In this document: piece after piece, positions 17,301-26,502 of the stretch
How the letters are laid out: each line of letters opens with the position of its first letter
Numbering within the stretch: the stretch's first letter is position 1
Assembly (NCBI GenBank): GCA_022827185.1
Contig: JAJDTM010000062.1
Span: forward strand, 1-64,000
DNA length: 64,000 nucleotides
Direction of reading: 5' to 3'
Origin: Candidatus Poribacteria bacterium
GTDB lineage: Bacteria > Poribacteria > WGA-4E > WGA-3G
Notes under the pieces: model-generated
Database searches by the model: none
What the model was told of the DNA's origin: nothing
The model's input: only the letters and a program-made list of their open reading frames with translations
Program-made: the position numbers and the translations under genes

Positions 17301-17402
17301 GCGAGGTTTATAACCTCGTCCGCTTCTGACGCTTCCGCTGGCGAGGTTTATAACCTCGCCCGCTTCTCTTTTTATCTTGCTGGCGAGGTTTTCAACCTCG
17401 CC
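17301..17402. repeat. three GCGAGGTT..AACCTCGC hairpins
   Basis: GCGAGGTTTATAACCTCGTC at 17301-17320, GCGAGGTTTATAACCTCGCC at 17341-17360 (exactly 40 bases on) and GCGAGGTTTTCAACCTCGCC at 17383-17402. Each is a self-contained 8-bp hairpin. They lie between the LamG and accD genes and may block read-through. Confidence 0.75.
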
Positions 17403-17447
17403 TATTTTCAGGGGTGCTTTCTGATGACCCCTATCAATTACTGAGAA

Positions 17448-18221
17448 ATGTCTGAACCTACAAAAACGATTTCATGTAGAAATTGCGGAATAGAAATTCC
17501 GACAAAAACATTCACCGAAACGCTGAAAGTTTGTCCGCACTGCGGCTACCATCACTATATGAGTGCTTACGAGCGGCTCGACCTTATTGTAGATGCTGAT
17601 AGTTTTGAGGAATACGATGCGCACCTCTACTCTATTGATTCCTTAGAATTCCCCGAATATCCGCAAAAACTGGAAAGGGATGTCGCCAAAACAGGACTCA
17701 GATCCGAGATGCTTTCGGGGATAGCCGAAATTGGCGGTTACCCCACTGCTATCGCGATTGGTGATGTTGGGTTTATCGGCGGAACCTGCGGTTCTGTCAT
17801 TGGCGAAAAAGTCACCCGATGTATCGAACGCGCCCTTGAAAACAAATTGCCCTTAGTGATTGTTTCTGTCAGTGGCGGCATGCGGATGCAAGAGGGCACG
17901 CTCGCCTTGATGCAGATGGCGAAAACCGCTGCCGCTTGTGCTGAATACGCGAAAGCCGGAATCTTTTATATCTCCGTCGTCACGGATCCGACCTTTGGTG
18001 GTGCCACTGCAAGTTATACATCGCTCGGTGATGTAATTATCGCTGAACCTGGCGCGCGAATCGGCTTCGCAGGGCCGTTAGCTGTTGCGAGCCTCCGCGA
18101 AGAATTGCCTGAAAACTTTCAAAAGGCAGAGTCCTTATTAGAACATGGATTCATTGATGCTATCGTTCACCGCGCCGATATGCGACAGATGCTTACCGAC
18201 CTGATCGATTTCGCATCTTAA
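17448..18221 (+). CDS. accD: acetyl-CoA carboxylase carboxyltransferase subunit beta
   Basis: AccD carries half of the carboxyltransferase that moves CO2 from biotin to acetyl-CoA, giving malonyl-CoA for fatty acid synthesis; the partner AccA is not in the window. The 257-residue protein has the N-terminal C4 zinc ribbon (Cys10, Cys13, Cys29, Cys32), then the crotonase-like core with SGIAEIGGYPTAIAIGD, GFIGGTCGSVIGEKVTR, SVSGGMRMQEGTLALMQMAK, DPTFGGATASY and GARIGFAGP, all diagnostic for AccD. It is slightly shorter than the roughly 280-300 residues common in the family. No clear ribosome-binding site precedes the ATG. The following 284 bases carry no gene before topA. Confidence 0.93.
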   Translation: MSEPTKTISCRNCGIEIPTKTFTETLKVCPHCGYHHYMSAYERLDLIVDADSFEEYDAHLYSIDSLEFPEYPQKLERDVAKTGLRSEMLSGIAEIGGYPTAIAIGDVGFIGGTCGSVIGEKVTRCIERALENKLPLVIVSVSGGMRMQEGTLALMQMAKTAAACAEYAKAGIFYISVVTDPTFGGATASYTSLGDVIIAEPGARIGFAGPLAVASLREELPENFQKAESLLEHGFIDAIVHRADMRQMLTDLIDFAS

Positions 18222-18505
18222 GTATTGAAACAATTTCCCTCTGTCCGAAAAATAAAATTTGTGCCTTATGTACTTAAACACAAACACGCTAACGAGTAGC
18301 GTATGAAACCGTTATCAGTATTAGTCGTTAATAGAAATGTATAGTTATTGTCTAATCGCGTCCTGTTAGAAAAATTCGCGTCAGTGTAAACGCTCCTTAG
18401 ACACTTGTTGTTACCTTTGGCGAAAAACGGCTGATATTAAATCGAGACCGATGTACACTTAACCAGTGCACTTAATCAATGAAATATAAAAAGTAGGAAT
18501 AAAAC

Positions 18506-20791
18506 ATGCCAAAGTCACTCGTCGTTGTTGAATCGCCGGCGAAAGCGAGAACTATCAAAAAAATTTTAGGTAAGGATTACATTGTCGAATCCTCTATCGG
18601 GCATATCCGAGATCTGCCGAAGAAAGAACTCGGGGTTGATATTGAAAACGCCTTTACCCCGAAATATGTCCTGATTCACGGGAAAGGCAAGGTTGTAAAA
18701 TCTCTGCAAACGGAAGCACGTAAAGTTGACAACATTTATCTTGCCGCAGATCCCGATCGCGAAGGGGAAGCTATCTGCTGGCATCTCGCTGAGGAACTTA
18801 AGAAGGCAAAGAAGCCTATCTATCGGATAACCTACAACGAAGTCACCAAAAGTGCTATTTTAGATGCTATCCAAGCACCCGGTAAAATCAATATGGCGCT
18901 TGTTGATGCGCAACAGGCGCGACGCGTTTTGGACCGACTCATCGGATGGAAAATTAGTCCTATTTTGTGGAGTAGTGTCAAACCTGGGCTCAGTGCCGGA
19001 AGAGTTCAATCTGTTGCGGTACGGCTGATCTGTGAACGTGAGGCAGAGATTGAGGCGTTTAAACCCGAAGAATACTGGACACTCACTGCTACCCTGACAC
19101 CCATTGAACTTGAGCACCCTTTCCCCGCTAAATTACATAAGATTGGTAGCAAGAAAGGTGAAATTAATAACTACGGATTTCGTATAGACGAGGCGCGGGC
19201 AAAAGAACTCGCTGCAGACGCAAAAACGCACGACTATATTGTCGAAAAAGTCCAAAAACGAGAGCGAAAGCAGAGACCTGTACCCCCATTTATCACGAGC
19301 ACCATGCAACAGGAGGCATCTCGAAAACTCCGGTTCACTGCGAAAAAAACGATGCTTGTTGCGCAACAACTCTATGAAGGATTAGAGATCGGTAATGAAG
19401 GTTCGGTCGGGCTTATCACTTACATGCGTACCGATTCAACGCGTATTGCTCAAGAAGCACTCCAAGCTGTACGGGACTATATTAAAACAACGTATGGGAC
19501 AGAATATCTGCCGGGTCGGGCAGTGAGTTATCGCAGCAAGAAAGGTGCCCAAGACGCACATGAGGCAATCCGACCGACCCTGCCGTTACGTACCCCATCA
19601 GAATTGAAGCCTTATCTCAGCAAGGATCAATACAGTCTTTATGAACTTATCTGGATGCGGTTCATCGCCTGTCAGATGAATCCGGCTATTCTTGACGCAA
19701 CAACGATTGACATCAGAGCTGGCACTTATCTTTTTCGCGCCACCGGTTCAGTTATCAAATTTGACGGGTTCAGGCGTATCTACATGGAGGGTAAAGATGA
19801 TACTGCTGATGATGAAAGTGAATCAGGTGAAGAGAACACCAGCTTGCCGATAGTTAAGGAAGGCGAAACGCTTAATTTGCGGGACGTGTCACCGAAGCAG
19901 CATTTTACGCAGCCACCGCCACGGTACAACGAAGCGACACTCGTTAAAATGCTGGAAGCCCAAGAGATTGGACGCCCCAGCACCTACGCCTCTATTCTTT
20001 CTACAATTCAAGATCGCGGGTATGTGAACAGAGAGCGGGGACGACTCTTACCTACTGATGTTGGCAGACTCGTCAACCATCTCCTAATTCACGGATTTCC
20101 CAACATCGTTGATGTTGAATTCACGGCAAAAATGGAGGAGCAGCTTGATAGCATCGCTGATGGTGAAGTTGCGTGGGGGCAAACTTTAGGACAGTTTTAT
20201 CCACCCTTCCAAATCGCGCTTGAAGAAGCGCCAGATAAGATGTACGAAGCCCGAAAGGCGATGGAAGAAGAGTCCGACGAGAAATGTGAAAAATGTGGCG
20301 GAAACATGATCGTCAAATGGGGCAGATATGGACGATTTCTCGGATGTGCTAATTATCCTGAGTGCAAGAATATTAAACCTTTAAATACAGATGATACACC
20401 CGCACCGGAACCAGAACCGACCGATACCGCATGTGATAAGTGCGGTGAACCGATGGTTATCAGGGTGAGCCGTGCGGGAAGTAAGTTTTTGTCTTGTAGT
20501 ACATACCCAAAATGCAAAAACGCCAAGCCTATTCCAATGGGTATTGACTGCCCAGAATCCGATTGTGATGGCTATCTCGGTGAGCGCCGGAGCCGACGCG
20601 GTAAAGTCTTTTACGGATGCAGCAACTATCCGAAGTGCGAATTCTCGACATGGGACAAGCCGGTGCCTGAACCTTGCCCAAAATGCGATGTGCCGTTCCT
20701 CGTTGAGAAAACTAAAAAGGCAAAAGACGGCGAGACTACAACCGCGTCGCTGAGTTGTCACAAATCGGATTGTGACTATATCAAGGAATAG
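18506..20791 (+). CDS. topA: DNA topoisomerase I
   Basis: Type IA topoisomerase that relaxes negative supercoils by single-strand passage. The 761-residue protein begins with the TOPRIM motif LVVVESPAKARTIKKIL and includes ADPDREGEAICWHL (TOPRIM acidic triad). The catalytic tyrosine is Y306 in GLITYMRTDSTR. GRPSTYASILSTIQDRGYV lies in domain II/III. The C-terminus carries four zinc-ribbon units from about residue 590: CEKCGG..CANYPEC, CDKCGE..CSTYPKC, a third with CPESDCDG..CSNYPKC and a diverged fourth CPKCDV..CHKSDC. This is a complete, ordinary housekeeping copy. The start has GTAGGAA about eight bases upstream. It is followed by a tandem repeat and then ftsE. Confidence 0.97.
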   Translation: MPKSLVVVESPAKARTIKKILGKDYIVESSIGHIRDLPKKELGVDIENAFTPKYVLIHGKGKVVKSLQTEARKVDNIYLAADPDREGEAICWHLAEELKKAKKPIYRITYNEVTKSAILDAIQAPGKINMALVDAQQARRVLDRLIGWKISPILWSSVKPGLSAGRVQSVAVRLICEREAEIEAFKPEEYWTLTATLTPIELEHPFPAKLHKIGSKKGEINNYGFRIDEARAKELAADAKTHDYIVEKVQKRERKQRPVPPFITSTMQQEASRKLRFTAKKTMLVAQQLYEGLEIGNEGSVGLITYMRTDSTRIAQEALQAVRDYIKTTYGTEYLPGRAVSYRSKKGAQDAHEAIRPTLPLRTPSELKPYLSKDQYSLYELIWMRFIACQMNPAILDATTIDIRAGTYLFRATGSVIKFDGFRRIYMEGKDDTADDESESGEENTSLPIVKEGETLNLRDVSPKQHFTQPPPRYNEATLVKMLEAQEIGRPSTYASILSTIQDRGYVNRERGRLLPTDVGRLVNHLLIHGFPNIVDVEFTAKMEEQLDSIADGEVAWGQTLGQFYPPFQIALEEAPDKMYEARKAMEEESDEKCEKCGGNMIVKWGRYGRFLGCANYPECKNIKPLNTDDTPAPEPEPTDTACDKCGEPMVIRVSRAGSKFLSCSTYPKCKNAKPIPMGIDCPESDCDGYLGERRSRRGKVFYGCSNYPKCEFSTWDKPVPEPCPKCDVPFLVEKTKKAKDGETTTASLSCHKSDCDYIKE

Positions 20792-20846
20792 TTTCCAGTT
20801 AACAGTTTCCAGTTAACAGTTTCCAGTTAACAGTTTCCAGTTAAAA
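20791..20846. repeat. four 14-bp tandem repeats
   Basis: GTTTCCAGTTAACA is repeated three times exactly and a fourth time as GTTTCCAGTTAAAA, starting at the topA stop codon. Related ACTGGTTACTGGTGACTGGCC lies at about 20889-20910. This CAGTTAACAG-type sequence is a common slippage-prone intergenic repeat. Confidence 0.8.
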
Positions 20847-20927
20847 GAAAGACTTGATGCATCAAACTCTCACTGCGAGGCACTCTTAACTGGTTACTGG
20901 TGACTGGCCACTGACAACTATTAAAAA

Positions 20928-21575
20928 ATGATACAGCTCCATCAGGTCAGCTTCAGTTATAATGAACTTAGCGTGCTTGAGAAGGTGAGTTTTCGCGTAG
21001 AGCGCGGTGAATTCGTGTTCCTTGTAGGTCCGAGCGGTGCCGGGAAAACAACGCTGTTACGGCTGTTATACGCTGATTTAATACCGATCGCGGGGGATCT
21101 GAGTGTGGTTGGACAAAAACTTGCTACATTGGACAAGGTAAGTCTGCCCTACTTTCGACAGAAGATAGGACTTGTCTTTCAAGACCTCAAATTCGTGGTA
21201 GATAAGACAATTCAGGAAAATCTCGCACTACCACAGAAATTGGTAGGAGTAGCACCGCGAGTCGTTAAAGAGAACGTTAACAAACTCCTGCATCAAATGG
21301 GATTAAGCCATCATCAACATGCCTTACCAACCGAAATATCCAGCAACGAACAGCGACGGCTTGCTATAGCCAGAGCTGTTATCAATAATCCAGTATTGCT
21401 GATTGCGGATGCACCAACAGAAGGCTTGGATCTGCGGCTTTCACTTGAGGTAATGGCACTTCTCGATGCGCTTAATTTTCAAGGCATGACTATCTTCGTA
21501 GCAACTACGGACCGCAAACTCGCTGAGAAATGTAATAAGCGGATTATTGAATTGCGAGATGGCGGCATCCATTAA
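20928..21575 (+). CDS. ftsE: FtsE-like ABC ATPase with degenerate catalytic motifs
   Basis: The 215-residue length and position before an FtsX gene mark it as FtsE, which with FtsX forms a membrane complex that activates cell-wall hydrolases at the division site. Walker A is intact (GPSGAGKTT, residues 34-42) and the Q-loop region KIGLVFQDLKF is normal. The ABC signature reads ISSNEQRR (about 139-146) instead of LSGGEQQR. Walker B reads LLIADAPTEGLD, with Ala where the catalytic Glu (DEPT) should be. The H-loop His appears replaced as well (VATTDRKLAE; ATHD is usual). ATP may be bound but hydrolysis is doubtful. No clear ribosome-binding site is visible. Confidence 0.8.
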   Translation: MIQLHQVSFSYNELSVLEKVSFRVERGEFVFLVGPSGAGKTTLLRLLYADLIPIAGDLSVVGQKLATLDKVSLPYFRQKIGLVFQDLKFVVDKTIQENLALPQKLVGVAPRVVKENVNKLLHQMGLSHHQHALPTEISSNEQRRLAIARAVINNPVLLIADAPTEGLDLRLSLEVMALLDALNFQGMTIFVATTDRKLAEKCNKRIIELRDGGIH

Positions 21576-21672
21576 ATAGCCATCAGATGTCAGCTATCAG
21601 CAGTTAGCAGTCTTGCTGTGGTATTCAGATATGCTGTGGATACCACAAGAAAACTAAACGTCATAACAAACC

Positions 21673-21707
21673 GGCTGAAGGCTGAAGGCTGAAGGCTGAA
21701 GGCTAAA
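21673..21707. repeat. 7-bp tandem repeat GGCTGAA x4-5
   Basis: GGCTGAA occurs four times in a row (21673-21700), followed by GGCTAAA, just before the ftsX start. No ribosome-binding site is otherwise visible there. Confidence 0.75.
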
Positions 21708-21718
21708 GACTACTAAAA

Positions 21719-22576
21719 ATGGGCTATCGTCTTAAAAATGCCACATCTCATATCGCACGTGCCGGCACTTCAAGTCTGATCGGTATTGTCGGCATTGGGT
21801 TTATCACTGCCTTACTCGCTACCTTGCTGTTAAACCATTTATTTATATCGCAACAATCCGAGTTTAAAAACCGAGCACCTACCCTTATAGCCTTCCTAAA
21901 AGACACAGTAGATGAGGTAAAAGGACGCACATTAGTCAGCCAGTTAGAAAAAAACGGGCAGATTCTCGCTGTAGATTATACCTCAAAAGCAGAAAAGCTT
22001 TCGCGCGGCGAAGCCGAGTTTCAGGATTTAGGCGTTCTGATTAAGGAAGCGTTTGCAGAAACCCAAGGCGTAAACCCATTTCCAGCATCCCTCAACGTTT
22101 ATGTAGATGAAGAATTGATAACGCGTAAAGCATTAGAACATATTGCGTTGGATATTAAATCACATGACGAGATTGAAGACGTATTATTAACTGGACAGGG
22201 ACAGCTGAAGGATCAATTACGTGATTCAGAACGAACAACGCTCGTCGGTATCGGTGTAACGGTTGTTGTCGTCTGGTTCATCATGGGTTCGATTATCAAG
22301 AAAACAGCAATGGCTCGCACCGACGAGATTCACCTCATGAAAATGCTCGGTATGTTCCGACGCTACCTGCTTGCTCCGTTTATCGTTCATGGGCTTTTCC
22401 TCGGTGGGCTTGGCGCTTTGTGTGGACTCGGCTGCTTCTATGGGATACTGCATACGTTCAGATCTCAATTAGGCGGTGTGCATTTCCTGACGATTTATCA
22501 AATGATTGCGGTTGTTGCGGCTGAGATGCTAATTGGGCTGCTCGTCGGTTTTTTCACACATCGGAAATTCGTATAG
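21719..22576 (+). CDS. ftsX: FtsX-like cell division permease
   Basis: A 285-residue membrane protein with the FtsX plan: one helix near residues 18-40, a periplasmic extracellular domain of about 130 residues (PASLNVYVDEELITRKALEHIA resembles the family stretch), then three helices at about 178-198, 220-245 and 256-280. The segment TDEIHLMKMLGMFRRYLLAPFIVHG is the conserved coupling loop (E-I-x-L-M-K-x-L-G) that contacts FtsE. With FtsE it should transmit a cytoplasmic signal to an amidase activator in the periplasm; no such activator (EnvC/NlpD) is adjacent. The gene follows ftsE with a 143-base repeat-containing gap. Confidence 0.85.
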   Translation: MGYRLKNATSHIARAGTSSLIGIVGIGFITALLATLLLNHLFISQQSEFKNRAPTLIAFLKDTVDEVKGRTLVSQLEKNGQILAVDYTSKAEKLSRGEAEFQDLGVLIKEAFAETQGVNPFPASLNVYVDEELITRKALEHIALDIKSHDEIEDVLLTGQGQLKDQLRDSERTTLVGIGVTVVVVWFIMGSIIKKTAMARTDEIHLMKMLGMFRRYLLAPFIVHGLFLGGLGALCGLGCFYGILHTFRSQLGGVHFLTIYQMIAVVAAEMLIGLLVGFFTHRKFV

Positions 22577-22603
22577 CAGTTTTGTATGCTATCGCGTATC
22601 CCC

Positions 22604-22636
22604 AGATCCGGTAGGTTCGGTTTCCTAACCGAACCG
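22604..22636. repeat. GGTAGGTTCGG palindromic repeat, full copy
   Basis: ATCCGGTAGGTTCGGTTTCC followed by TAACCGAACCG, between ftsX and polX, 18 bases from the polX start. The hairpin would sit in the polX leader if transcribed from upstream. Confidence 0.75.
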
Positions 22637-22653
22637 CAAGGAAAAGTAAAAAT

Positions 22654-24492
22654 ATGACAAATCGTGAGATCAGTGCTGTGTTCAGTGCCATCGGATCCCT
22701 TCTCCAAATCCGAGGTGACGATACATTCCGCGCACGAATTTATGATCGGGCAGCCGATATAATTGAAAATTTTCCGCTTGAACTAACTGCTGAACCCTCC
22801 GAACAAGACACATCTGGTTATAATAAGGCAGCTATAGAACAACTTCGAGCTACACCCGGTATTGGGAAAGCTATCCAAGACAAAACGGTTGAGATGCTGG
22901 AAACCGGACGTTGCAAATACTATGACGACCTCACAGCGGAAATGGGGACCGGGATACTTGAACTGCTTGAACTCCGAGGGATCGGTGTGAAGACTGTCGG
23001 TAGATTCTATCAGGAACTCGGTGTACGGAATCTTGAGGACCTCCAAGCACTGCTCGAAAGCGGAAAAATGAGAGGTATGAAGGGGATCGGAAAAAAGACG
23101 CTTCAAATGATATCCGAGAGTTTAGAGTTTCGCACACAGCTTCGCAAAGCACGTCCACTGTGGGCTGTTTTACCGATTGCACAACGGATTTCCGAGAACT
23201 TAGCACAATTTGGATGGATAAAACGGGAACCCGAATTCACGGGACATTTACGGCGGTCCGAAGAGATCTGTCGAGGTATAGAATTAATTGTTGAATGTGA
23301 AGACGAGACAGCGTTTCAGTTTGAGAAGGGTGTCGTGCCTGATGCACTACAAGCGTTTCTTGAACCCTTTTCGCAAACGCAAATAGTTTTCAAAACAGGC
23401 GATCAGACCCAGTACCTATATGACAGCAACAGTGCATCTTTCATTGAAAAAAGCCGAAATGAACCAACAGGTGATGTCCGAGATATGCTCCCTGTCCTTC
23501 AATTCTATATCGACCAAGATTTTCCAGTCTTTATCTATCTGTGCACTGCTCCTACGTCCGAACTAACCCTATTCTTAACGACAGCAGCGGATGCCCACTT
23601 TGACGCGTTACCCGATTGTCCTTCCCCGCGAACGACTGAACACGGCATCACTGAAGCAGAAATTTATGAAGAACTTGGACTCTCCTATATTCCACCTGAG
23701 CTTCGACAAGATGGCACATCAGTCGCAGCGGCTAAAGATAACACCTTACCGGATCTCGTTGAATTTACCGACTTGCGAGGGGACTTACACGCACATACTG
23801 ACTGGAGCGACGGACGGAATACACTTCAGGAAATGGTGGAAGCAGCGAAAGCAGAAGGTCTTGACTACTTCGCTATTACGGACCATTCGGTCTCTTCTAC
23901 CGTCGCAAACGGTTTGGATCAGAAACGGCTCCTTGAACAGGTGAAGCAAGTCCGTGAATTAGATGCAGAAATCGAGGGGATGACAGTCCTTGCGGGTTCT
24001 GAGGTAGATATTCGGCGATCCGGCACTCTGGATTTTCCCGATGAGATTTTAGCGCAGCTTGATATTGTCGTCGCAAGCGTACATAGCCATTTCAACCTAA
24101 CCGAGGCAGAAATGACAAAACGCATCGTCCGCGCAATTGAGAATCCGTTCGTCAATATCATCGGCCATCCCACAGGTAGAATGCTCGGACACAGACACGG
24201 CTACCCCCTGAATCTTGAGGAGGTCATCGCAGCCGCCGCAGAAAATGGCACAGTTTTGGAGATTAACGGATCGCCGAGTCGATTGGATTTAGACCCTCAG
24301 TTTGTACGGATGGCAAAAAATGCGGGTGTACTGTTAGCGGTCAATACCGATGCACACGCTATCGAACGACTGGTGCACCGGCAATCCGGCTTGAATGTTG
24401 CGCGTCGCGGTTGGTTAACAAAAGCCGAAGTCATCAATACCTATACGCTTGAAGAATTGCGCGAGCAATGCGGCATCTGCCTGCCTTCTTAA
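22654..24492 (+). CDS. polX: PolX-family protein: degenerate polymerase plus intact PHP domain
   Basis: A 612-residue protein with the layout of bacterial PolX (family X polymerase plus 3'-5' exonuclease in base excision repair). N-terminal helix-hairpin-helix elements are present (TPGIGKAI, about 68; LRGIGVKTV, about 107; MKGIGKKTL, about 143). In the palm the usual GS-RR...GDxD reads GHLRRSEEICRGIELIV, and the later VDLRxV strand is also lost, so the catalytic aspartates for nucleotide transfer are missing. TEAEIYEELGLSYIPPELR links to the PHP domain. There the metal ligands look complete: RGDLHAHTDWSDG, AITDHS, SEVDI, VASVHSHF, IIGHPTGR and NTDAHA. I infer a phosphoesterase/exonuclease without polymerase activity. 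Confidence 0.85.
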   Translation: MTNREISAVFSAIGSLLQIRGDDTFRARIYDRAADIIENFPLELTAEPSEQDTSGYNKAAIEQLRATPGIGKAIQDKTVEMLETGRCKYYDDLTAEMGTGILELLELRGIGVKTVGRFYQELGVRNLEDLQALLESGKMRGMKGIGKKTLQMISESLEFRTQLRKARPLWAVLPIAQRISENLAQFGWIKREPEFTGHLRRSEEICRGIELIVECEDETAFQFEKGVVPDALQAFLEPFSQTQIVFKTGDQTQYLYDSNSASFIEKSRNEPTGDVRDMLPVLQFYIDQDFPVFIYLCTAPTSELTLFLTTAADAHFDALPDCPSPRTTEHGITEAEIYEELGLSYIPPELRQDGTSVAAAKDNTLPDLVEFTDLRGDLHAHTDWSDGRNTLQEMVEAAKAEGLDYFAITDHSVSSTVANGLDQKRLLEQVKQVRELDAEIEGMTVLAGSEVDIRRSGTLDFPDEILAQLDIVVASVHSHFNLTEAEMTKRIVRAIENPFVNIIGHPTGRMLGHRHGYPLNLEEVIAAAAENGTVLEINGSPSRLDLDPQFVRMAKNAGVLLAVNTDAHAIERLVHRQSGLNVARRGWLTKAEVINTYTLEELREQCGICLPS

Positions 24493-24513
24493 AACACGTG
24501 CCTGCTTTGTTGT

Positions 24514-26487
24514 TTACTCCACGTCAGCAAGTGCTGTCAGATGCCAATTCGGATCTTCTAACGCCTCGTAAACGACACCACCTTCCACGCTGTCAGGCAT
24601 CGGGAGTCCCAATAGATAGCAGAGCGTCGGTGCAACATCTACGACGCGAACCTGCCCTTGCAACGCAACACCTTCCTGAACACCAGCCCCCGATAAAATA
24701 AATGTAGAGTGCTGTCCCCCGATACCGAAGCTTACCGAAGGCAACTGTTTGCCGTGCGCACCATCAAATTCCGGACGCAGCGCATAGACGACATCACCGA
24801 CGAGTTCACCGTGTAGGTTAAACATCTCAGCATCCGCACGCGTGACGGCTAAGGTAAACGGATGCTGTCCGGTCTTTTCATCCTTGTAAGTATGCAACGC
24901 GGCGATAAGTTCACGTTGCGTCTCCTCATAGTCCTCTGCCGCGACGATGCCGTCGGGTTCACGTCCAGCCAAGTTGATGAAGATATGTACCAAACCGACA
25001 TTGACAGCACGGGTTTTTGTCCAGTCTATTTCCCCGTTTGTGTCTTTGACAATAAACCCTGTCTCTTCCAAGACTTTTTCAATATCGACAGCGCGAAATT
25101 GATTCGGCGTGCCCCCGTGGTCGGAACAGACGAGCACAACGGTTTCTTCGTCTGCCAACGCCATTAACTGTCCAATCATCCGGTCAACGGATTCATAAGT
25201 GTATCGTAACCCCTCACGGCACCGATGGATTGTTTCGGGTGCTGCGCCGCTAATCTCGTCCGCTTGGCTGAGGAAAAAGTGGCTTGCATAGTCCGGCGCG
25301 TGGCTCTCCACCATCAGGACATCCCAATCGTTGTTTGTAGCGAGATGGGTTGCGACATCCGCGAGGCGTTGGTGATGGTAGTCTAAGAGTTCAAAATAGG
25401 TGTTATCGTCCATTTGTCCGAGTGCATCGCGCGCAGGATTTTGCAGAAACGAACCGATTTCCGTATCAATTATTTTGGCAACCGTATCGGGAACCGTATA
25501 CCCCTCTCGGGGCCAGATTTGCGGCACAAAGAGTTCAAAGGCATCCGCTGTGGACGTGAGCGTGACCAGTTTCATCTGGACATACCCCTCTACTTCAGAA
25601 CCGTCAATTTCAAATGTGTCTAACCACCACTCGCTCCATTCACCGACACCGAGATCGGCAACCGCATCATCTCCAGCACGGCTGCGGCAGATCCGAATCC
25701 GATCATAACCGTTATCACCGGTAGCGTAAATCAACCCATAGAACGGTTTTGGAACCCGCCCAACTTCTTGATGAGAAGCGTCGGATGCTTCGGCTTTGGA
25801 ATAGACAGATGGCATCACATCTTCTCTACCCCGTGCTAAGGGGCGGATCGTGAGTTCGACCTCCCGCACGGGTGCTGCGGAATCCGGTAAGGCACGCCAT
25901 TCGCCATTTCCAATCGGATCAATAGTGACCGGATCAATGTGTCGCACTTGCTGTAATGCGCTCGGGTCGAGTGTTTCGGGGTCGCGCTGCCCACCGATAG
26001 GACGGGGTGCCCATTTTCCCGCGACAAAAAGATGATACCCAGCGACCTGATGATGGTTCGAGACACCGGGTCCTGTACCTTCCACCTGAATACCCGTTTT
26101 GACAGTGGGGGGCCAAGACATCTCCCATTTCACCAAAATCGGTTTTCCGCCCGCACGTTCTACGAGGTTCCATAGATACTCAGATTGGCACAAGCCGGTG
26201 TTAATCCCCCATACCGTTTTATCAAGACGTTCCCCGACAGCCCGAATATTAAAATCCATTACCTGATGTGTGCCGGGCCATGAGCCGGTGGAGAGTGCCG
26301 TCCATCCGGGGGGGGTCAATGTCGGAAATACACCGATCATGGGTCGATAGACCCCAGTTTGGAGCAGTTTCGCCATATTCGGCGCATGTCCCCAGTCAAT
26401 CATATTCTTAACCAGTTCCATGCTTGCGCCATCCATTCCGACGATAATTGCGCGTTTCGCTGGGGCGAGTCGTGTACGTTTTGTCAT
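24514..26487 (-). CDS. alkaline-phosphatase-superfamily phosphodiesterase/pyrophosphatase
   Basis: A 657-residue protein of the type I phosphodiesterase/nucleotide pyrophosphatase family, which uses two metals (often zinc) to cleave phosphodiesters. VGMDGASMELV near residue 17 supplies the first metal Asp, and FPTLTPPGWTALSTG near 54 supplies the nucleophile (Thr or Ser). DYASHFF and VCSDHGGTPNQF in the second half carry the later Asp/His ligands, and GQHSTFILSGAGV with a His closes the site. There is no signal peptide, so a cytosolic location is likely, unlike many relatives. An insertion of about 250 residues separates the halves. Natural substrate unknown. It forms an apparent operon with the small gene starting at 26859, 15 bases upstream. 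Confidence 0.85.
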   Translation of the reverse strand: MTKRTRLAPAKRAIIVGMDGASMELVKNMIDWGHAPNMAKLLQTGVYRPMIGVFPTLTPPGWTALSTGSWPGTHQVMDFNIRAVGERLDKTVWGINTGLCQSEYLWNLVERAGGKPILVKWEMSWPPTVKTGIQVEGTGPGVSNHHQVAGYHLFVAGKWAPRPIGGQRDPETLDPSALQQVRHIDPVTIDPIGNGEWRALPDSAAPVREVELTIRPLARGREDVMPSVYSKAEASDASHQEVGRVPKPFYGLIYATGDNGYDRIRICRSRAGDDAVADLGVGEWSEWWLDTFEIDGSEVEGYVQMKLVTLTSTADAFELFVPQIWPREGYTVPDTVAKIIDTEIGSFLQNPARDALGQMDDNTYFELLDYHHQRLADVATHLATNNDWDVLMVESHAPDYASHFFLSQADEISGAAPETIHRCREGLRYTYESVDRMIGQLMALADEETVVLVCSDHGGTPNQFRAVDIEKVLEETGFIVKDTNGEIDWTKTRAVNVGLVHIFINLAGREPDGIVAAEDYEETQRELIAALHTYKDEKTGQHPFTLAVTRADAEMFNLHGELVGDVVYALRPEFDGAHGKQLPSVSFGIGGQHSTFILSGAGVQEGVALQGQVRVVDVAPTLCYLLGLPMPDSVEGGVVYEALEDPNWHLTALADVE

Positions 26488-26502
26488 AAAAGTTCCTTTC
26501 TA

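Noticed and set aside
18222..18505. tRNA or small RNA between accD and topA
   Set aside because: No cloverleaf, no TTCGANNC arm and no strong hairpin could be found; only an AT-rich leader.
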